This document shows positions 17,506 to 25,398 of a DNA stretch of 64,000 nt, in pieces. The stretch is taken from NCBI RefSeq assembly GCF_021044755.1, contig NZ_JAJNOR010000008.1:1-64000 (forward strand). Direction: 5' to 3'. The notes below the pieces were generated by a model. That model was not told the DNA's origin and searched no databases. It saw only the letters and a list, made by a program, of their open reading frames with translations. Source of the DNA: Lientehia hominis (GTDB lineage Bacteria; Bacillota; Clostridia; Lachnospirales; Lachnospiraceae). The stretch's first letter is position 1. Every line of letters begins with the position of its first letter. Position numbers and translations under genes: made by a program.

Positions 17506-19971
17506 ATGTCCAGTTATCAGTTTAATAAAGAAGAATTCAAGCAGGAAGTGACCAGCAATGTGAAGAATCTGTTCCGGCGCACCATTGCGGAGGCAACGCC
17601 GAAGCAGGTGTTCCAGGCTGTAGCATATGCAGTGAAGGATGTTCTCATCGACGAGTGGATTGCCACTCATAAGGAATATGAGAAAGAAGACGCTAAGACT
17701 CTGTATTATATGTCCATGGAGTTCCTCATGGGCCGTGCCCTTGGAAATGATATCATCAATATCAAAGCGAGGGACGGTATCCGCGAGGCTCTTGACGAAC
17801 TCGGCTTCGACTTGAATGTGATCGAAGACCAGGAGCGGGATTACGCGCTGGGGAACGGGGGCCTGGGACGTCTGGCCGCCTGCTTCCTGGATTCCCTTGC
17901 CACGCTGGGATATCCGGCCTATGGCTGCGGGATCCGCTATAAGTATGGGATGTTCAAGCAGGAGATCAAGGATGGTTACCAGATAGAAGCGCCCGATGAC
18001 TGGCTGCGCGACGGCAACCCGTTTGAGGTGCGCCGTGATGAATATGCAGTCGAAGTGAAATTCGGCGGATATGTGCGGACGGAATGTGACCAGTACGGGC
18101 GCAATCATTTCATTCAGGAGAATTACCAGTCCGTGCGCGCCGTTCCTTATGACCTGCCTATCGTGGGCTATGGTAACAACGTGGTGAACACGCTGATGAT
18201 CTGGGACGCGGAGCCCATCAATACATTTAATCTGGAATCCTTTGACAAGGGAGACTATCAGACCGCCGTGGAGCAGGAGAATCTGGCTAAGAACATCGTA
18301 GAGGTCCTGTACCCCAATGACAACCACTATGCGGGTAAGGAGCTTCGGTTAAAGCAGCAGTATTTCTTTATTTCCGCCAGCGTTCAGCGCGCAGTGAATA
18401 AATTCAAGGCAAAGCATGACGACATCCATAAGCTTCCGGAAAAGGTCGTATTCCAGATGAACGACACCCATCCGACGGTGGCTGTACCAGAGCTCATGAG
18501 GATCCTCCTGGATGAAGAAGGGCTTACCTGGGAGGAAGCGTGGGACATTACGACAAAGACCTGCGCTTATACCAATCATACGATCATGGCAGAAGCGCTG
18601 GAAAAATGGCCGCTGGAGCTGTTCTCCAGGCTGCTTCCCCGTATATATCAGATTGTGGAAGAGATTAACCGCCGGTTTGTGGAGCGGATCCGGCAGACCT
18701 ATCCCGGAAATGAGGAAAAGGTGAGGAGCATGGCCATCATTTACGACGGACAGGTGAAGATGGCACATCTTGCCATCGCAGGAAGCTTTTCTGTCAACGG
18801 CGTGGCGCAGCTCCATACGGAGATTCTGAAGAGTAAGGTCCTGAAAGACTTTTATGAAATGGACCCCTGGAAGTTCAATAATAAGACCAATGGAATCACA
18901 CAGCGGCGTTTCCTGCTTCACGGGAACGAACTGCTGGCGAATTGGGTGACAGATAAGATCGGAGATGAATGGATAACCGATCTGCCCCATATCAAAAAGC
19001 TGGCGCTCTATGCCGACGATGAGAAATGCCAGCAGGAGTTCATGAACATCAAATATCAGAATAAGCTTCGGCTTGCGCGGTATATCAAGGAAAATAACGG
19101 CATTGATGTGGACCCCCGCTCTATCTTCGACGTACAGGTAAAGAGGCTGCATGAGTATAAGAGACAGCTGCTGAACATCCTCCATGTGATGTACCTGTAT
19201 AACCAGCTGAAAGATAATCCGGAGATGGATATGGTGCCCAGGACCTTTATATTCGGGGCAAAAGCCGCCGCAGGCTATAAGATCGCCAAACTGACCATCA
19301 AGCTGATTAATTCCGTGGCAGATGTGATAAACAACGATAAGTCGATCAAAGGCAAGATTAAAGTAGTGTTTATCGAGGATTACCGTGTGTCCAATGCGGA
19401 GTGGATTTTTGCGGCTGCCGATGTGAGCGAGCAGATCTCCACGGCCAGCAAGGAAGCCTCCGGCACCGGAAATATGAAATTTATGCTGAACGGCGCCCTG
19501 ACTCTCGGCACCATGGACGGCGCCAATGTGGAAATCGTGGAAGAAGTTGGGAAGGAATATTCCTTTATTTTCGGCATGACCTCCGACGAAGTCATCGCTT
19601 ATGAGACTAGAGGCGGCTACAATCCCATGGACATCTTCAACAATGACCAGGATATCCGCCGGGTGCTGATGCAGCTGATCAACGGCTATTATGCGCCGAA
19701 CAATACGGAGCTGTTCCGCGATCTTTACAATTCACTCCTCAATACTCTGAGCACCAGCAAAGCGGATACGTATTTCAATCTGAAAGATTTCCGTTCCTAT
19801 GCGGAAGCACAGAAAAGGGTGGATCAGGCTTACCGGGATGAGAAGTGGTGGGCGAAGGCTGCCATCATGAATGTGGCATGCTCCGGAAAATTCACATCTG
19901 ACCGTACCATCCAGCAGTATGTGGATGAGATCTGGCATCTGGATAAGGTGACGGTGGACATGGACGAATGA
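17506..19971 (+). CDS. glgP: Glycogen/starch (alpha-glucan) phosphorylase
   Basis: An 821-residue PLP enzyme that releases glucose-1-phosphate from alpha-1,4-glucans in the cytoplasm. The PLP-binding lysine is Lys658 in ASGTGNMKFMLNGALTLG. Other family runs are ALGNGGLGRLAACFLDS near residues 115-130, NDTHPT, KRLHEYKRQLLN and ISTASKEASGTGN. Length is as usual for bacterial phosphorylases. A GATAGGAGG ribosome binding site precedes the ATG. The gene follows ileS by 71 bases on the same strand but has no functional link with it. No other glycogen genes are present in the window. Confidence 0.96.
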   Translation: MSSYQFNKEEFKQEVTSNVKNLFRRTIAEATPKQVFQAVAYAVKDVLIDEWIATHKEYEKEDAKTLYYMSMEFLMGRALGNDIINIKARDGIREALDELGFDLNVIEDQERDYALGNGGLGRLAACFLDSLATLGYPAYGCGIRYKYGMFKQEIKDGYQIEAPDDWLRDGNPFEVRRDEYAVEVKFGGYVRTECDQYGRNHFIQENYQSVRAVPYDLPIVGYGNNVVNTLMIWDAEPINTFNLESFDKGDYQTAVEQENLAKNIVEVLYPNDNHYAGKELRLKQQYFFISASVQRAVNKFKAKHDDIHKLPEKVVFQMNDTHPTVAVPELMRILLDEEGLTWEEAWDITTKTCAYTNHTIMAEALEKWPLELFSRLLPRIYQIVEEINRRFVERIRQTYPGNEEKVRSMAIIYDGQVKMAHLAIAGSFSVNGVAQLHTEILKSKVLKDFYEMDPWKFNNKTNGITQRRFLLHGNELLANWVTDKIGDEWITDLPHIKKLALYADDEKCQQEFMNIKYQNKLRLARYIKENNGIDVDPRSIFDVQVKRLHEYKRQLLNILHVMYLYNQLKDNPEMDMVPRTFIFGAKAAAGYKIAKLTIKLINSVADVINNDKSIKGKIKVVFIEDYRVSNAEWIFAAADVSEQISTASKEASGTGNMKFMLNGALTLGTMDGANVEIVEEVGKEYSFIFGMTSDEVIAYETRGGYNPMDIFNNDQDIRRVLMQLINGYYAPNNTELFRDLYNSLLNTLSTSKADTYFNLKDFRSYAEAQKRVDQAYRDEKWWAKAAIMNVACSGKFTSDRTIQQYVDEIWHLDKVTVDMDE

Positions 19972-20013
19972 GTAAAGAATCGGAAGAACCATGTAAAATA
20001 CATGTAAAGCCGG

Positions 20014-20043
20014 TTGACAAAGCGAAGAGAAATATAGTATAAA
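20014..20043 (+). promoter_or_regulatory. Promoter-like sequence downstream of glgP
   Basis: TTGACA (20014-20019) and TATAAA (20038-20043) are 18 bases apart. The expected start near 20050 lies just before the terminator at 20059-20092, so this promoter would give only a very short RNA unless the terminator is read through. Confidence 0.5.
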
Positions 20044-20058
20044 TGAATAAGGCGAAAG

Positions 20059-20092
20059 AGGCACGTCACCCAGTCACTGACGTGCCTTTTCC
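20059..20092 (+). terminator. Terminator after glgP
   Basis: AGGCACGTCA and TGACGTGCCT form a ten-pair perfect stem around a 9-base loop, followed by a T-rich tail. Confidence 0.85.
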
Positions 20093-20147
20093 TTTGACAA
20101 GAATTGACCAGGAGCATTTTGACAAGAATTGACCAGGAGCATTTTGA
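20093..20147. repeat. 25-bp tandem repeat, 2.2 copies
   Basis: Two identical 25-base units at 20093-20117 and 20118-20142 are followed by the first five bases of a third. Each unit contains TTGACA and TTGACC. No -10 box is suitably spaced, so they need not be promoters. The role is unknown. Confidence 0.85.
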
Positions 20148-20261
20148 AAGGTGGTGGATTTATGGATTCAGACGGCAGTTGCAGGCAAAGCATGATGAGG
20201 GAAGCCCATAGGTCCACCATGACGGATGCCTGATAAAAAACGGGCTTTTGTCTCATGTTTT

Positions 20262-20310
20262 GCGTATATCGGATGGAAAGAGCCGGAATGTCGTCCGGCG
20301 GAGAATACGC
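20262..20310 (+). promoter_or_regulatory. Structured 5' leader immediately before mgtE
   Basis: Two nested perfect stems are visible: GCGTAT (20262-20267) with ATACGC (20305-20310), and inside it GCCGGA (20282-20287) with TCCGGC (20294-20299). The element ends two bases before the AAGGAGG ribosome binding site. The unpaired internal strands are purine-rich. It does not show the M-box consensus known for Mg transporters, so it is an unclassified candidate regulatory RNA. Confidence 0.45.
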
Positions 20311-20325
20311 AGAAGGAGGCAGAGT

Positions 20326-21657
20326 ATGACGGAAAAAGAAGTATGTGAACTGCTGGAAAGAAAGCAGTATAAAGTGATCAAAGAGTCCTTTGCGGACATA
20401 AATGAAGTGGATTTGGCGGAGCTTTTGGAAAGGCTGCCGGAGAAACAGATGATAATGGCTTTCCGCCTGATCGGAAAAGAAGAGGGGGCGGAGACATTCA
20501 GCCTGATGGAGCCGAAACAGCAGCAGATCCTGGTAGAGGCGCTGACTGAGCGGGAATTAAAAGCGGTGCTGGATGAAATGTTCCTGGACGATACGGCAGA
20601 CCTCCTGGAGGAGATGCCGGCAAACGTGGTGGAACGGATCCTCGCCAATACGGATCTGGATACCAGGAGGCAGTTAAACCAGCTGCTCAGTTATCCGGAG
20701 GACAGCGTGGGCAGCATCATGACGGTGGAATACGTGGATCTGAAGCCGGAGATGACCGTCCGGGATTCCCTGGAAAAGATTCGCCGGGTAGGAATCGACA
20801 GTGAGACGATCTATACCTGCTATGTGATTCGGAACAAGAAGCTTTTGGGAATCGTGACGGCGAAAGCCCTCCTGATCTCAGATGAGAGAAAGACCGTAGA
20901 AGAGATCATGGAGTCCAATATCATCTCCATCAATACCCATGACGACCAGGAGGCCGCTGCGAAGCTGGTGCGGAAATATGGTCTTTTGGCTCTGCCTGTA
21001 GTGGATAAGGAAGGCTGCATGGTCGGCATCGTGACTGTTGATGATGCCATGGAGGTCATGCAGGATGAGACCACCGAGGATATCGCCCTGATGGCGGCCA
21101 TCGCACCCAGTGAGGATTCCTATTTCGGGACTTCCGTGTTTCGGCACGCGAGGAACCGGATCGTATGGCTGCTGATTCTGATGCTGTCGGCCACGTTCAC
21201 CGGCATAATCATCACAAAATATGAAAATGCGTTTGCGGCTATTCCGCTTCTGGTGTCGTTTATCCCGATGTTAATGGATACCAGCGGAAACTGTGGTTCC
21301 CAAAGCGCCACTTTGATCATCCGCGGCATGGCCATTGACGAAATACACCTGAAGGATGTGGCACGGGTGGTATGGAAGGAAATGAGGGTGGCAGTGCTGG
21401 TGAGTACGACGCTGGCGGTGGTGAACGGCATCCGGATTTTTGTAATGTACGGCGATGTGAGGATGGCGGTCCTGATCGGGCTGACCCTTGTGTGTACCAT
21501 TACCCTGGCGGAACTCATAGGCTGTACGCTGCCTATGCTTGCCAAAAAGTGCAGGCTGGATCCGGCGATCATGGCCGCGCCGCTCATTACCACTTGCGTG
21601 GACGCGGCGGCAATACTGATCTATTTTTCCATTGCGACGAGTCTTTTTAAGCTTTAA
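20326..21657 (+). CDS. mgtE: MgtE-type magnesium channel/transporter
   Basis: A 443-residue protein with the three MgtE parts. The acidic N domain (about 1-125) has repeats such as LAELLERLPEKQMIMAFRLI. A CBS pair (about 130-255) contains SVGSIMTVEYV and GIVTVDDAMEVMQDE. Five C-terminal membrane helices start near residue 275 and include the pore-region run MLMDTSGNCGSQSATLIIR and the final helix with MAAPLITTCVDAAAILIYF. MgtE imports Mg2+ and closes when its cytosolic domains bind Mg2+. I chose ATG 20326, six bases after AAGGAGG; the longer in-frame start at 20248 would run through the structured leader. It forms a single-gene unit. Confidence 0.95.
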   Translation: MTEKEVCELLERKQYKVIKESFADINEVDLAELLERLPEKQMIMAFRLIGKEEGAETFSLMEPKQQQILVEALTERELKAVLDEMFLDDTADLLEEMPANVVERILANTDLDTRRQLNQLLSYPEDSVGSIMTVEYVDLKPEMTVRDSLEKIRRVGIDSETIYTCYVIRNKKLLGIVTAKALLISDERKTVEEIMESNIISINTHDDQEAAAKLVRKYGLLALPVVDKEGCMVGIVTVDDAMEVMQDETTEDIALMAAIAPSEDSYFGTSVFRHARNRIVWLLILMLSATFTGIIITKYENAFAAIPLLVSFIPMLMDTSGNCGSQSATLIIRGMAIDEIHLKDVARVVWKEMRVAVLVSTTLAVVNGIRIFVMYGDVRMAVLIGLTLVCTITLAELIGCTLPMLAKKCRLDPAIMAAPLITTCVDAAAILIYFSIATSLFKL

Positions 21658-21671
21658 AAGGATATGCGGAA

Positions 21672-21712
21672 CAGACGGCGGCATCCTGTATTGGAAACAG
21701 GACGCCGCCGCC
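21672..21712 (+). terminator. GC-rich hairpin after mgtE
   Basis: CGGCGGCATCCTGT pairs with ACAGGACGCCGCCG around a short loop. No T-run follows, so it may be a weak terminator or an RNA-stabilising hairpin. Confidence 0.45.
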
Positions 21713-21767
21713 TGGGTCCCTGAGACGCGGAAAATGCCTGAAAAGGCCGAAAAACAAAGGAAAATCC

Positions 21768-21796
21768 TTGACGGAGCTATGGATTTATGATATAGT
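21768..21796 (+). promoter_or_regulatory. Sigma-A promoter of rpmG-secE-nusG
   Basis: TTGACG (21768-21773), 17 bases, TATAGT (21791-21796). It lies 75 bases before rpmG. A T-rich loop flanked by AGGGC and GGCCCT follows at about 21818-21838. Confidence 0.8.
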
Positions 21797-21870
21797 AAAC
21801 AGGCGTATGGAAGCAAAAGGGCTTTTTTTTTTGGCCCTAATTACAAAAAACGATAACGGAGGTGGAAGTT

Positions 21871-22020
21871 ATGCGTGTAAGGATTACATTGGCATGTACG
21901 GAATGCAAGCAGCGGAATTACAACATGACGAAGGATAAGAAAACGCATCCTGAGAGAATGGAAACCAAGAAGTATTGCAGATTCTGCAAAACGCACACAA
22001 TGCATAAGGAAACCAAGTAA
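21871..22020 (+). CDS. rpmG: 50S ribosomal protein L33
   Basis: A 49-residue ribosomal protein starting MRVRITLACTECKQRNY. The two cysteine pairs, CTEC near residues 9-12 and CRFC near 36-39, show the zinc-containing form; the spare paralogue made under zinc starvation usually lacks them. An AACGGAGG ribosome binding site lies close before the ATG. It opens the rpmG-secE-nusG operon, a common order in Firmicutes. Confidence 0.96.
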   Translation: MRVRITLACTECKQRNYNMTKDKKTHPERMETKKYCRFCKTHTMHKETK

Positions 22021-22051
22021 TTGGTGCTTGCGGCAGGAAAGTGAGAATGGC

Positions 22052-22243
22052 ATGGAAGAAAGCGCAAAGAAGAAAAAGAGCTTATTCAAGAATTTGAAGG
22101 CAGAGTTCAAAAAGATTATCTGGCCGGATAAGAAGTCTTTCACAAGACAGACCGTCGCGGTCGTGCTCACATCTGTGTTCCTGGGTGCAGTGATTGCATT
22201 GTTGGATTTGGTGATTAAATTCGGCATCAATTTCGTTATATAA
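22052..22243 (+). CDS. secE: Preprotein translocase subunit SecE
   Basis: A 63-residue single-span membrane protein. A lysine-rich N-terminus is followed by the SecE signature LKAEFKKIIWPDKKSF and one hydrophobic helix (about residues 35-60). It clamps SecY in the protein-export channel. I chose ATG 22052 with AGGAAAG about ten bases upstream; a TTG at 22028 in frame would overlap that site. It lies between rpmG and nusG as usual. Confidence 0.94.
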   Translation: MEESAKKKKSLFKNLKAEFKKIIWPDKKSFTRQTVAVVLTSVFLGAVIALLDLVIKFGINFVI

Positions 22244-22259
22244 GGATAAGGGTGATGAT

Positions 22260-22775
22260 ATGTCAGAAGCGAATTGGTATGTAGTCCATACTTATTCAGG
22301 TTATGAAAACAAGGTAAAAGTCGATATTGAAAAAACAATAGAAAACCGGAACCTGCATGACCAAATCCTGGAAGTAACCGTACCGATGCAGGATGTTGTA
22401 GAGGTTAAGAACGGCATGAGGAAACAGGTTCAGAAAAAGATGTTCCCCGGCTATGTCCTCATCAACATGGTTATGAATGACGATACATGGTATGTCGTAA
22501 GAAACACCAGAGGCGTGACAGGCTTTGTGGGACCGGGTTCCAAGCCGGTGCCGCTGACGGAAGAGGAGATGCGTCCTTTGGGCATCCAGAGCAGCGAAGT
22601 GATCGTAGACTTCGAGCTGGGAGATGCGGTGACAGTCATTTCCGGCGCCTGGGAAGGCACCGTCGGCAACATCAAGGGAATCAATCAGGGCAAGCAGAGT
22701 GTCACGATCAATGTGGATATGTTCGGCCGGGAGACCCCGGTGGAGCTGAATTTCACAGAAGTGAAAAAGATGTAA
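22260..22775 (+). CDS. nusG: Transcription termination/antitermination factor NusG
   Basis: A 171-residue protein with the N-terminal NGN domain (WYVVHTYSGYENKVK, then KMFPGYVLINM and VRNTRGVTGFVG) and a C-terminal KOW domain (VTVISGAWEGTVGNIKGIN). It binds RNA polymerase and affects pausing, termination and coupling to the ribosome. It follows secE after 16 bases and is probably co-transcribed with the L11-L1 genes. Confidence 0.96.
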   Translation: MSEANWYVVHTYSGYENKVKVDIEKTIENRNLHDQILEVTVPMQDVVEVKNGMRKQVQKKMFPGYVLINMVMNDDTWYVVRNTRGVTGFVGPGSKPVPLTEEEMRPLGIQSSEVIVDFELGDAVTVISGAWEGTVGNIKGINQGKQSVTINVDMFGRETPVELNFTEVKKM

Positions 22776-22823
22776 CTAAAACGTCTGCCGGGAGAGCCTT
22801 GCAGCTGGCTGTTCGGAGGCAGC

Positions 22824-22877
22824 GCGTGGGAGGCGTTGAGCCGTTAATCAGGATGGAGGTTCCATCCACTACCACAA
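22824..22877 (+). promoter_or_regulatory. Candidate L1-binding leader element before rplK
   Basis: The intergenic mRNA carries GCGTGGGAGGCG followed by CCGTTA and, further on, CACTACCAC. The GTGGGAGG...ACCAC pattern is like the autoregulatory site bound by ribosomal protein L1 in Firmicute rplK leaders. This is a match by eye only. Confidence 0.45.
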
Positions 22878-22898
22878 TTGATTTAGGAGGTGCCTAAA

Positions 22899-23324
22899 AT
22901 GGCAAAAAAAGTAGTTGGTTATATTAAATTACAGATTCCTGCTGGTAAGGCGACACCCGCACCGCCGGTTGGTCCCGCGCTGGGTCAGCACGGTGTGAAC
23001 ATCGTTCAGTTTACGAAGGAATTTAATGCTAGGACGGCAGACAAGGGAGATCTCATCATTCCCGTTGTCATCACCGTATATGCGGACAGAAGCTTCAGCT
23101 TCGTGACAAAGACGCCGCCGGCAGCCGTTCTTCTGAAGAAGGCATGCAACATTAAATCCGGATCCGGTGTTCCCAATAAGACCAAGGTCGCCAGCATTTC
23201 CAAGGCTAAGCTTCAGGAGATCGCTGAGATGAAGATGCCTGACCTGAACGCTGCATCCGTTGAGGCGGCCATGAGCATGATCGCCGGCACCGCACGCAGC
23301 ATGGGAATCACTGTAGAAGACTGA
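22899..23324 (+). CDS. rplK: 50S ribosomal protein L11
   Basis: A 141-residue protein starting MAKKVVGYIKLQIPAGKA, with the family run PAPPVGPALGQHGVNI. It shapes the GTPase-associated centre of the large subunit. TTTAGGAGG lies 8 bases before ATG 22899; an earlier in-frame ATG at 22890 lies within the spacer after the Shine-Dalgarno and is unlikely. It follows nusG and precedes rplA, the standard order. Confidence 0.97.
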   Translation: MAKKVVGYIKLQIPAGKATPAPPVGPALGQHGVNIVQFTKEFNARTADKGDLIIPVVITVYADRSFSFVTKTPPAAVLLKKACNIKSGSGVPNKTKVASISKAKLQEIAEMKMPDLNAASVEAAMSMIAGTARSMGITVED

Positions 23325-23355
23325 GCAAAGGATTGTTCAGCAGTCAATCGTTTTA

Positions 23356-23386
23356 GATGTGGGAGGGATATTCCCGCAATTACCAC
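23356..23386 (+). promoter_or_regulatory. Candidate L1-binding element before rplA
   Basis: GATGTGGGAGGGATATTCCC followed by GCAATTACCAC fits the GTGGGAGG...ACCAC pattern of an L1 operator and can form a GGGA/TCCC hairpin. It lies just before the rplA ribosome binding site. It resembles the element before rplK, so the operon may carry two L1 sites. Confidence 0.45.
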
Positions 23387-23401
23387 TAGGAGGTTTATTT
23401 T

Positions 23402-24097
23402 ATGAATAGAGGAAAGAAATACGCAGAAGCTGCTAAATTAATCGACCGTACGATCCAGTATGAGCCGGCAGACGCGGTTGCTCTTGTAAAGAAGACCGCA
23501 GTTGCCAAATTTGACGAGACCATTGAAGCCCACATCCGTACAGGCTGTGATGGACGTCATGCTGACCAGCAGATTCGAGGCGCCGTTGTGCTGCCCCACG
23601 GAACCGGCAAGACCGTTCGTGTCCTGGTATTCGCCAAGAATGCGAAAGCCGACGAGGCTCAGGCCGCAGGCGCAGATTTTGTAGGCGCTGAGGAACTGAT
23701 TCCGAAGATCCAGAATGAAGGATGGCTGGATTTTGACGTGGTTGTCGCTACCCCGGACATGATGGGCGTGGTGGGCCGTTTGGGCCGTGTGCTCGGACCG
23801 AAAGGTCTGATGCCCAACCCTAAGGCGGGAACCGTGACCATGGATCTGGCAAAAGCCATCGCTGAAATCAAGGCTGGTAAGATTGAATACAGACTGGATA
23901 AGACCAATATTGTCCATGTACCGCTGGGCAAGGCTTCTTTTACAGAGGAGCAGTTGTCCGAAAACTTCCAGACGTTAATGAATGCAATTATAAAAGCAAA
24001 ACCCAGCGCACTGAAGGGCCAGTATTTGAAGAGTGTGACTCTGACATCCACCATGGGCCCCGGTGTGAAGGTAAATCCCCTCAAATTCATGGGTTGA
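23402..24097 (+). CDS. rplA: 50S ribosomal protein L1
   Basis: A 231-residue protein with family runs HIRTGCDGRHADQQIRG, RVLVFAKNAKADEA, MGVVGRLGRVLGPKGLMPNP and GPGVKVNPLKFMG. It forms the L1 stalk and normally represses its own operon by binding the leader mRNA. CTAGGAGG lies upstream of ATG 23402. Confidence 0.97.
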   Translation: MNRGKKYAEAAKLIDRTIQYEPADAVALVKKTAVAKFDETIEAHIRTGCDGRHADQQIRGAVVLPHGTGKTVRVLVFAKNAKADEAQAAGADFVGAEELIPKIQNEGWLDFDVVVATPDMMGVVGRLGRVLGPKGLMPNPKAGTVTMDLAKAIAEIKAGKIEYRLDKTNIVHVPLGKASFTEEQLSENFQTLMNAIIKAKPSALKGQYLKSVTLTSTMGPGVKVNPLKFMG

Positions 24098-24138
24098 TTC
24101 GATTTAGGATTCCTTCCGAAAATGATGGGAAAAAGGGA

Positions 24139-24169
24139 TTGACACCTGAAATAATGTGTGTTAATTTAT
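24139..24169 (+). promoter_or_regulatory. Probable promoter of the L10 leader transcript
   Basis: TTGACA at 24139-24144 is a full -35 box. The -10 is weaker, TAATTT at 24162-24167 after 17 bases. It lies directly upstream of the L10 leader. Confidence 0.55.
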
Positions 24170-24310
24170 ATGAGTACGGCTTTTGCCGTATATTCGCCGA
24201 AGACAGCAGGTACCCACGGGTGTAAGCACCGCGCCTGCCGAGGAAGATAAGATTGACAGTATGTGAATTCTTATGCCCCCTGTACGTCTTTGCGTACAGG
24301 GGTTTTTATT
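24170..24310 (+). ncRNA. Ribosomal protein L10 leader
   Basis: The core CCGAAGACAGCAGG ... CCTGCCGAGGAAG (about 24198-24246) matches the conserved kink-turn element of the L10 leader, to which the L10(L12)4 complex binds. A terminator hairpin follows at 24277-24302 (CCCCTGTACG and CGTACAGGGG) with a T-run at 24303-24307. The layout implies autoregulation of rplJ-rplL by attenuation. Confidence 0.85.
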
Positions 24311-24401
24311 TCATAGGAAACAGGACTTCTTATCTCGCGTCTAGCAAACACGCAGACGGCGTGTTTAAACGGCGGCAAAATAAAATAAGGAGGAAGAAAG
24401 A

Positions 24402-24890
24402 ATGGCAAAAGTGGAATTGAAACAGCCGGTTGTGGAAGAAATCTCCAATCTGCTGAAGGAAGCCAAATCTGCGGTCATCGTGGATTATCGCGGACTGACA
24501 GTTGAGCAGGATACAGAACTGCGTAAACAGTTGAGAGAAGCCGGCGTTAATTACAAGGTATATAAAAATACCATGATCAATTTTGCGATCCAGGGCACAG
24601 AATTTGAGCCTCTGAAAGCGAATCTGGAAGGCCCTACGGCTCTGGCTACATCCGCCACGGATGAAACTGCGCCTGCCCGCATCATGAACGAATTCAGTAA
24701 AAAGGCAGACAAGCTGCAGCTGAAAGCCGGTGTCGTGGAAGGAAGCTATTATGATGAAGCAGGCATAAAGCTGATCGCGACTATCCCCAGCAGAGAAGAG
24801 CTCCTGGGCAAGCTGCTTGGAAGCATGCAGTCTCCGATCGCGAACTTTGCTCGCGTAATCAGCCAGATTGCGGAGTCCAAGGCAGAATGA
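24402..24890 (+). CDS. rplJ: 50S ribosomal protein L10
   Basis: A 162-residue protein starting MAKVELKQPVVEEISNLLKE, with SAVIVDYRGLTVEQDTELRKQ and VYKNTMINFA typical of L10. It anchors L7/L12 dimers to the ribosomal stalk. AAGGAGGAAG precedes the ATG. It is under the L10 leader and is followed by rplL. Confidence 0.97.
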   Translation: MAKVELKQPVVEEISNLLKEAKSAVIVDYRGLTVEQDTELRKQLREAGVNYKVYKNTMINFAIQGTEFEPLKANLEGPTALATSATDETAPARIMNEFSKKADKLQLKAGVVEGSYYDEAGIKLIATIPSREELLGKLLGSMQSPIANFARVISQIAESKAE

Positions 24891-24944
24891 TCATCACCAA
24901 GAAAAAACTATTTGTGAAAATAAAACTTTATGGAGGTAAATGAA

Positions 24945-25322
24945 ATGGCAAAGTTAACTACTGCAGAATTTATTGATGCGATCAAAGAGTTAAGCGTATT
25001 AGAGTTAAATGATCTGGTAAAAGCTTGTGAAGAAGAGTTCGGTGTATCCGCGGCAGCAGGTGTTGTTGTGGCAGCGGGCGGTGCAGCAGGCGGCGCAGCT
25101 GAGGAAGAGAAGACTGAGTTCGACGTAGAGCTGACAGAGATCGGACCCAACAAGGTTAAGGTCATCAAGGTTGTACGTGAGGCTACTGGATTAGGTCTTA
25201 AAGAGGCTAAGGAAGTAGTAGACAGCGCTCCCAAGGTTGTAAAGGCTCAGGCCAGCAAAGAAGAGGCTGAAGAGATCAAGACCAAACTGGAAGCAGAGGG
25301 CGCAAAGGTTACTCTTAAATAA
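24945..25322 (+). CDS. rplL: 50S ribosomal protein L7/L12
   Basis: A 125-residue protein: N-terminal dimerisation part (MAKLTTAEFIDAIKELS), an Ala/Gly-rich hinge (residues about 36-50), and the C-terminal factor-binding domain (KVIKVVREATGLGLKEAKEV). It recruits translation GTPases. I chose ATG 24945, which follows TGGAGGTAA; the ATG at 24930 overlaps that site. In most Firmicutes rpoB follows, but here a terminator and an opposite-strand gene come next. Confidence 0.97.
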   Translation: MAKLTTAEFIDAIKELSVLELNDLVKACEEEFGVSAAAGVVVAAGGAAGGAAEEEKTEFDVELTEIGPNKVKVIKVVREATGLGLKEAKEVVDSAPKVVKAQASKEEAEEIKTKLEAEGAKVTLK

Positions 25323-25355
25323 TTCCATGCGAAGTGAAGGATCAAATATGATCAG

Positions 25356-25386
25356 GGCGGCATATCGAGAGGTATGCCGCCTTTTT
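25356..25386 (+). terminator. Terminator after rplL
   Basis: GGCGGCATA and TATGCCGCC form a nine-pair stem with an 8-base loop, followed by TTTTT. It lies between convergent genes. Confidence 0.9.
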
Positions 25387-25398
25387 GGCTTGCCAGGA

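Noticed and set aside
20093..20325. M-box magnesium riboswitch before mgtE
   Set aside because: The conserved M-box sequence blocks could not be found; only unassigned hairpins are present.
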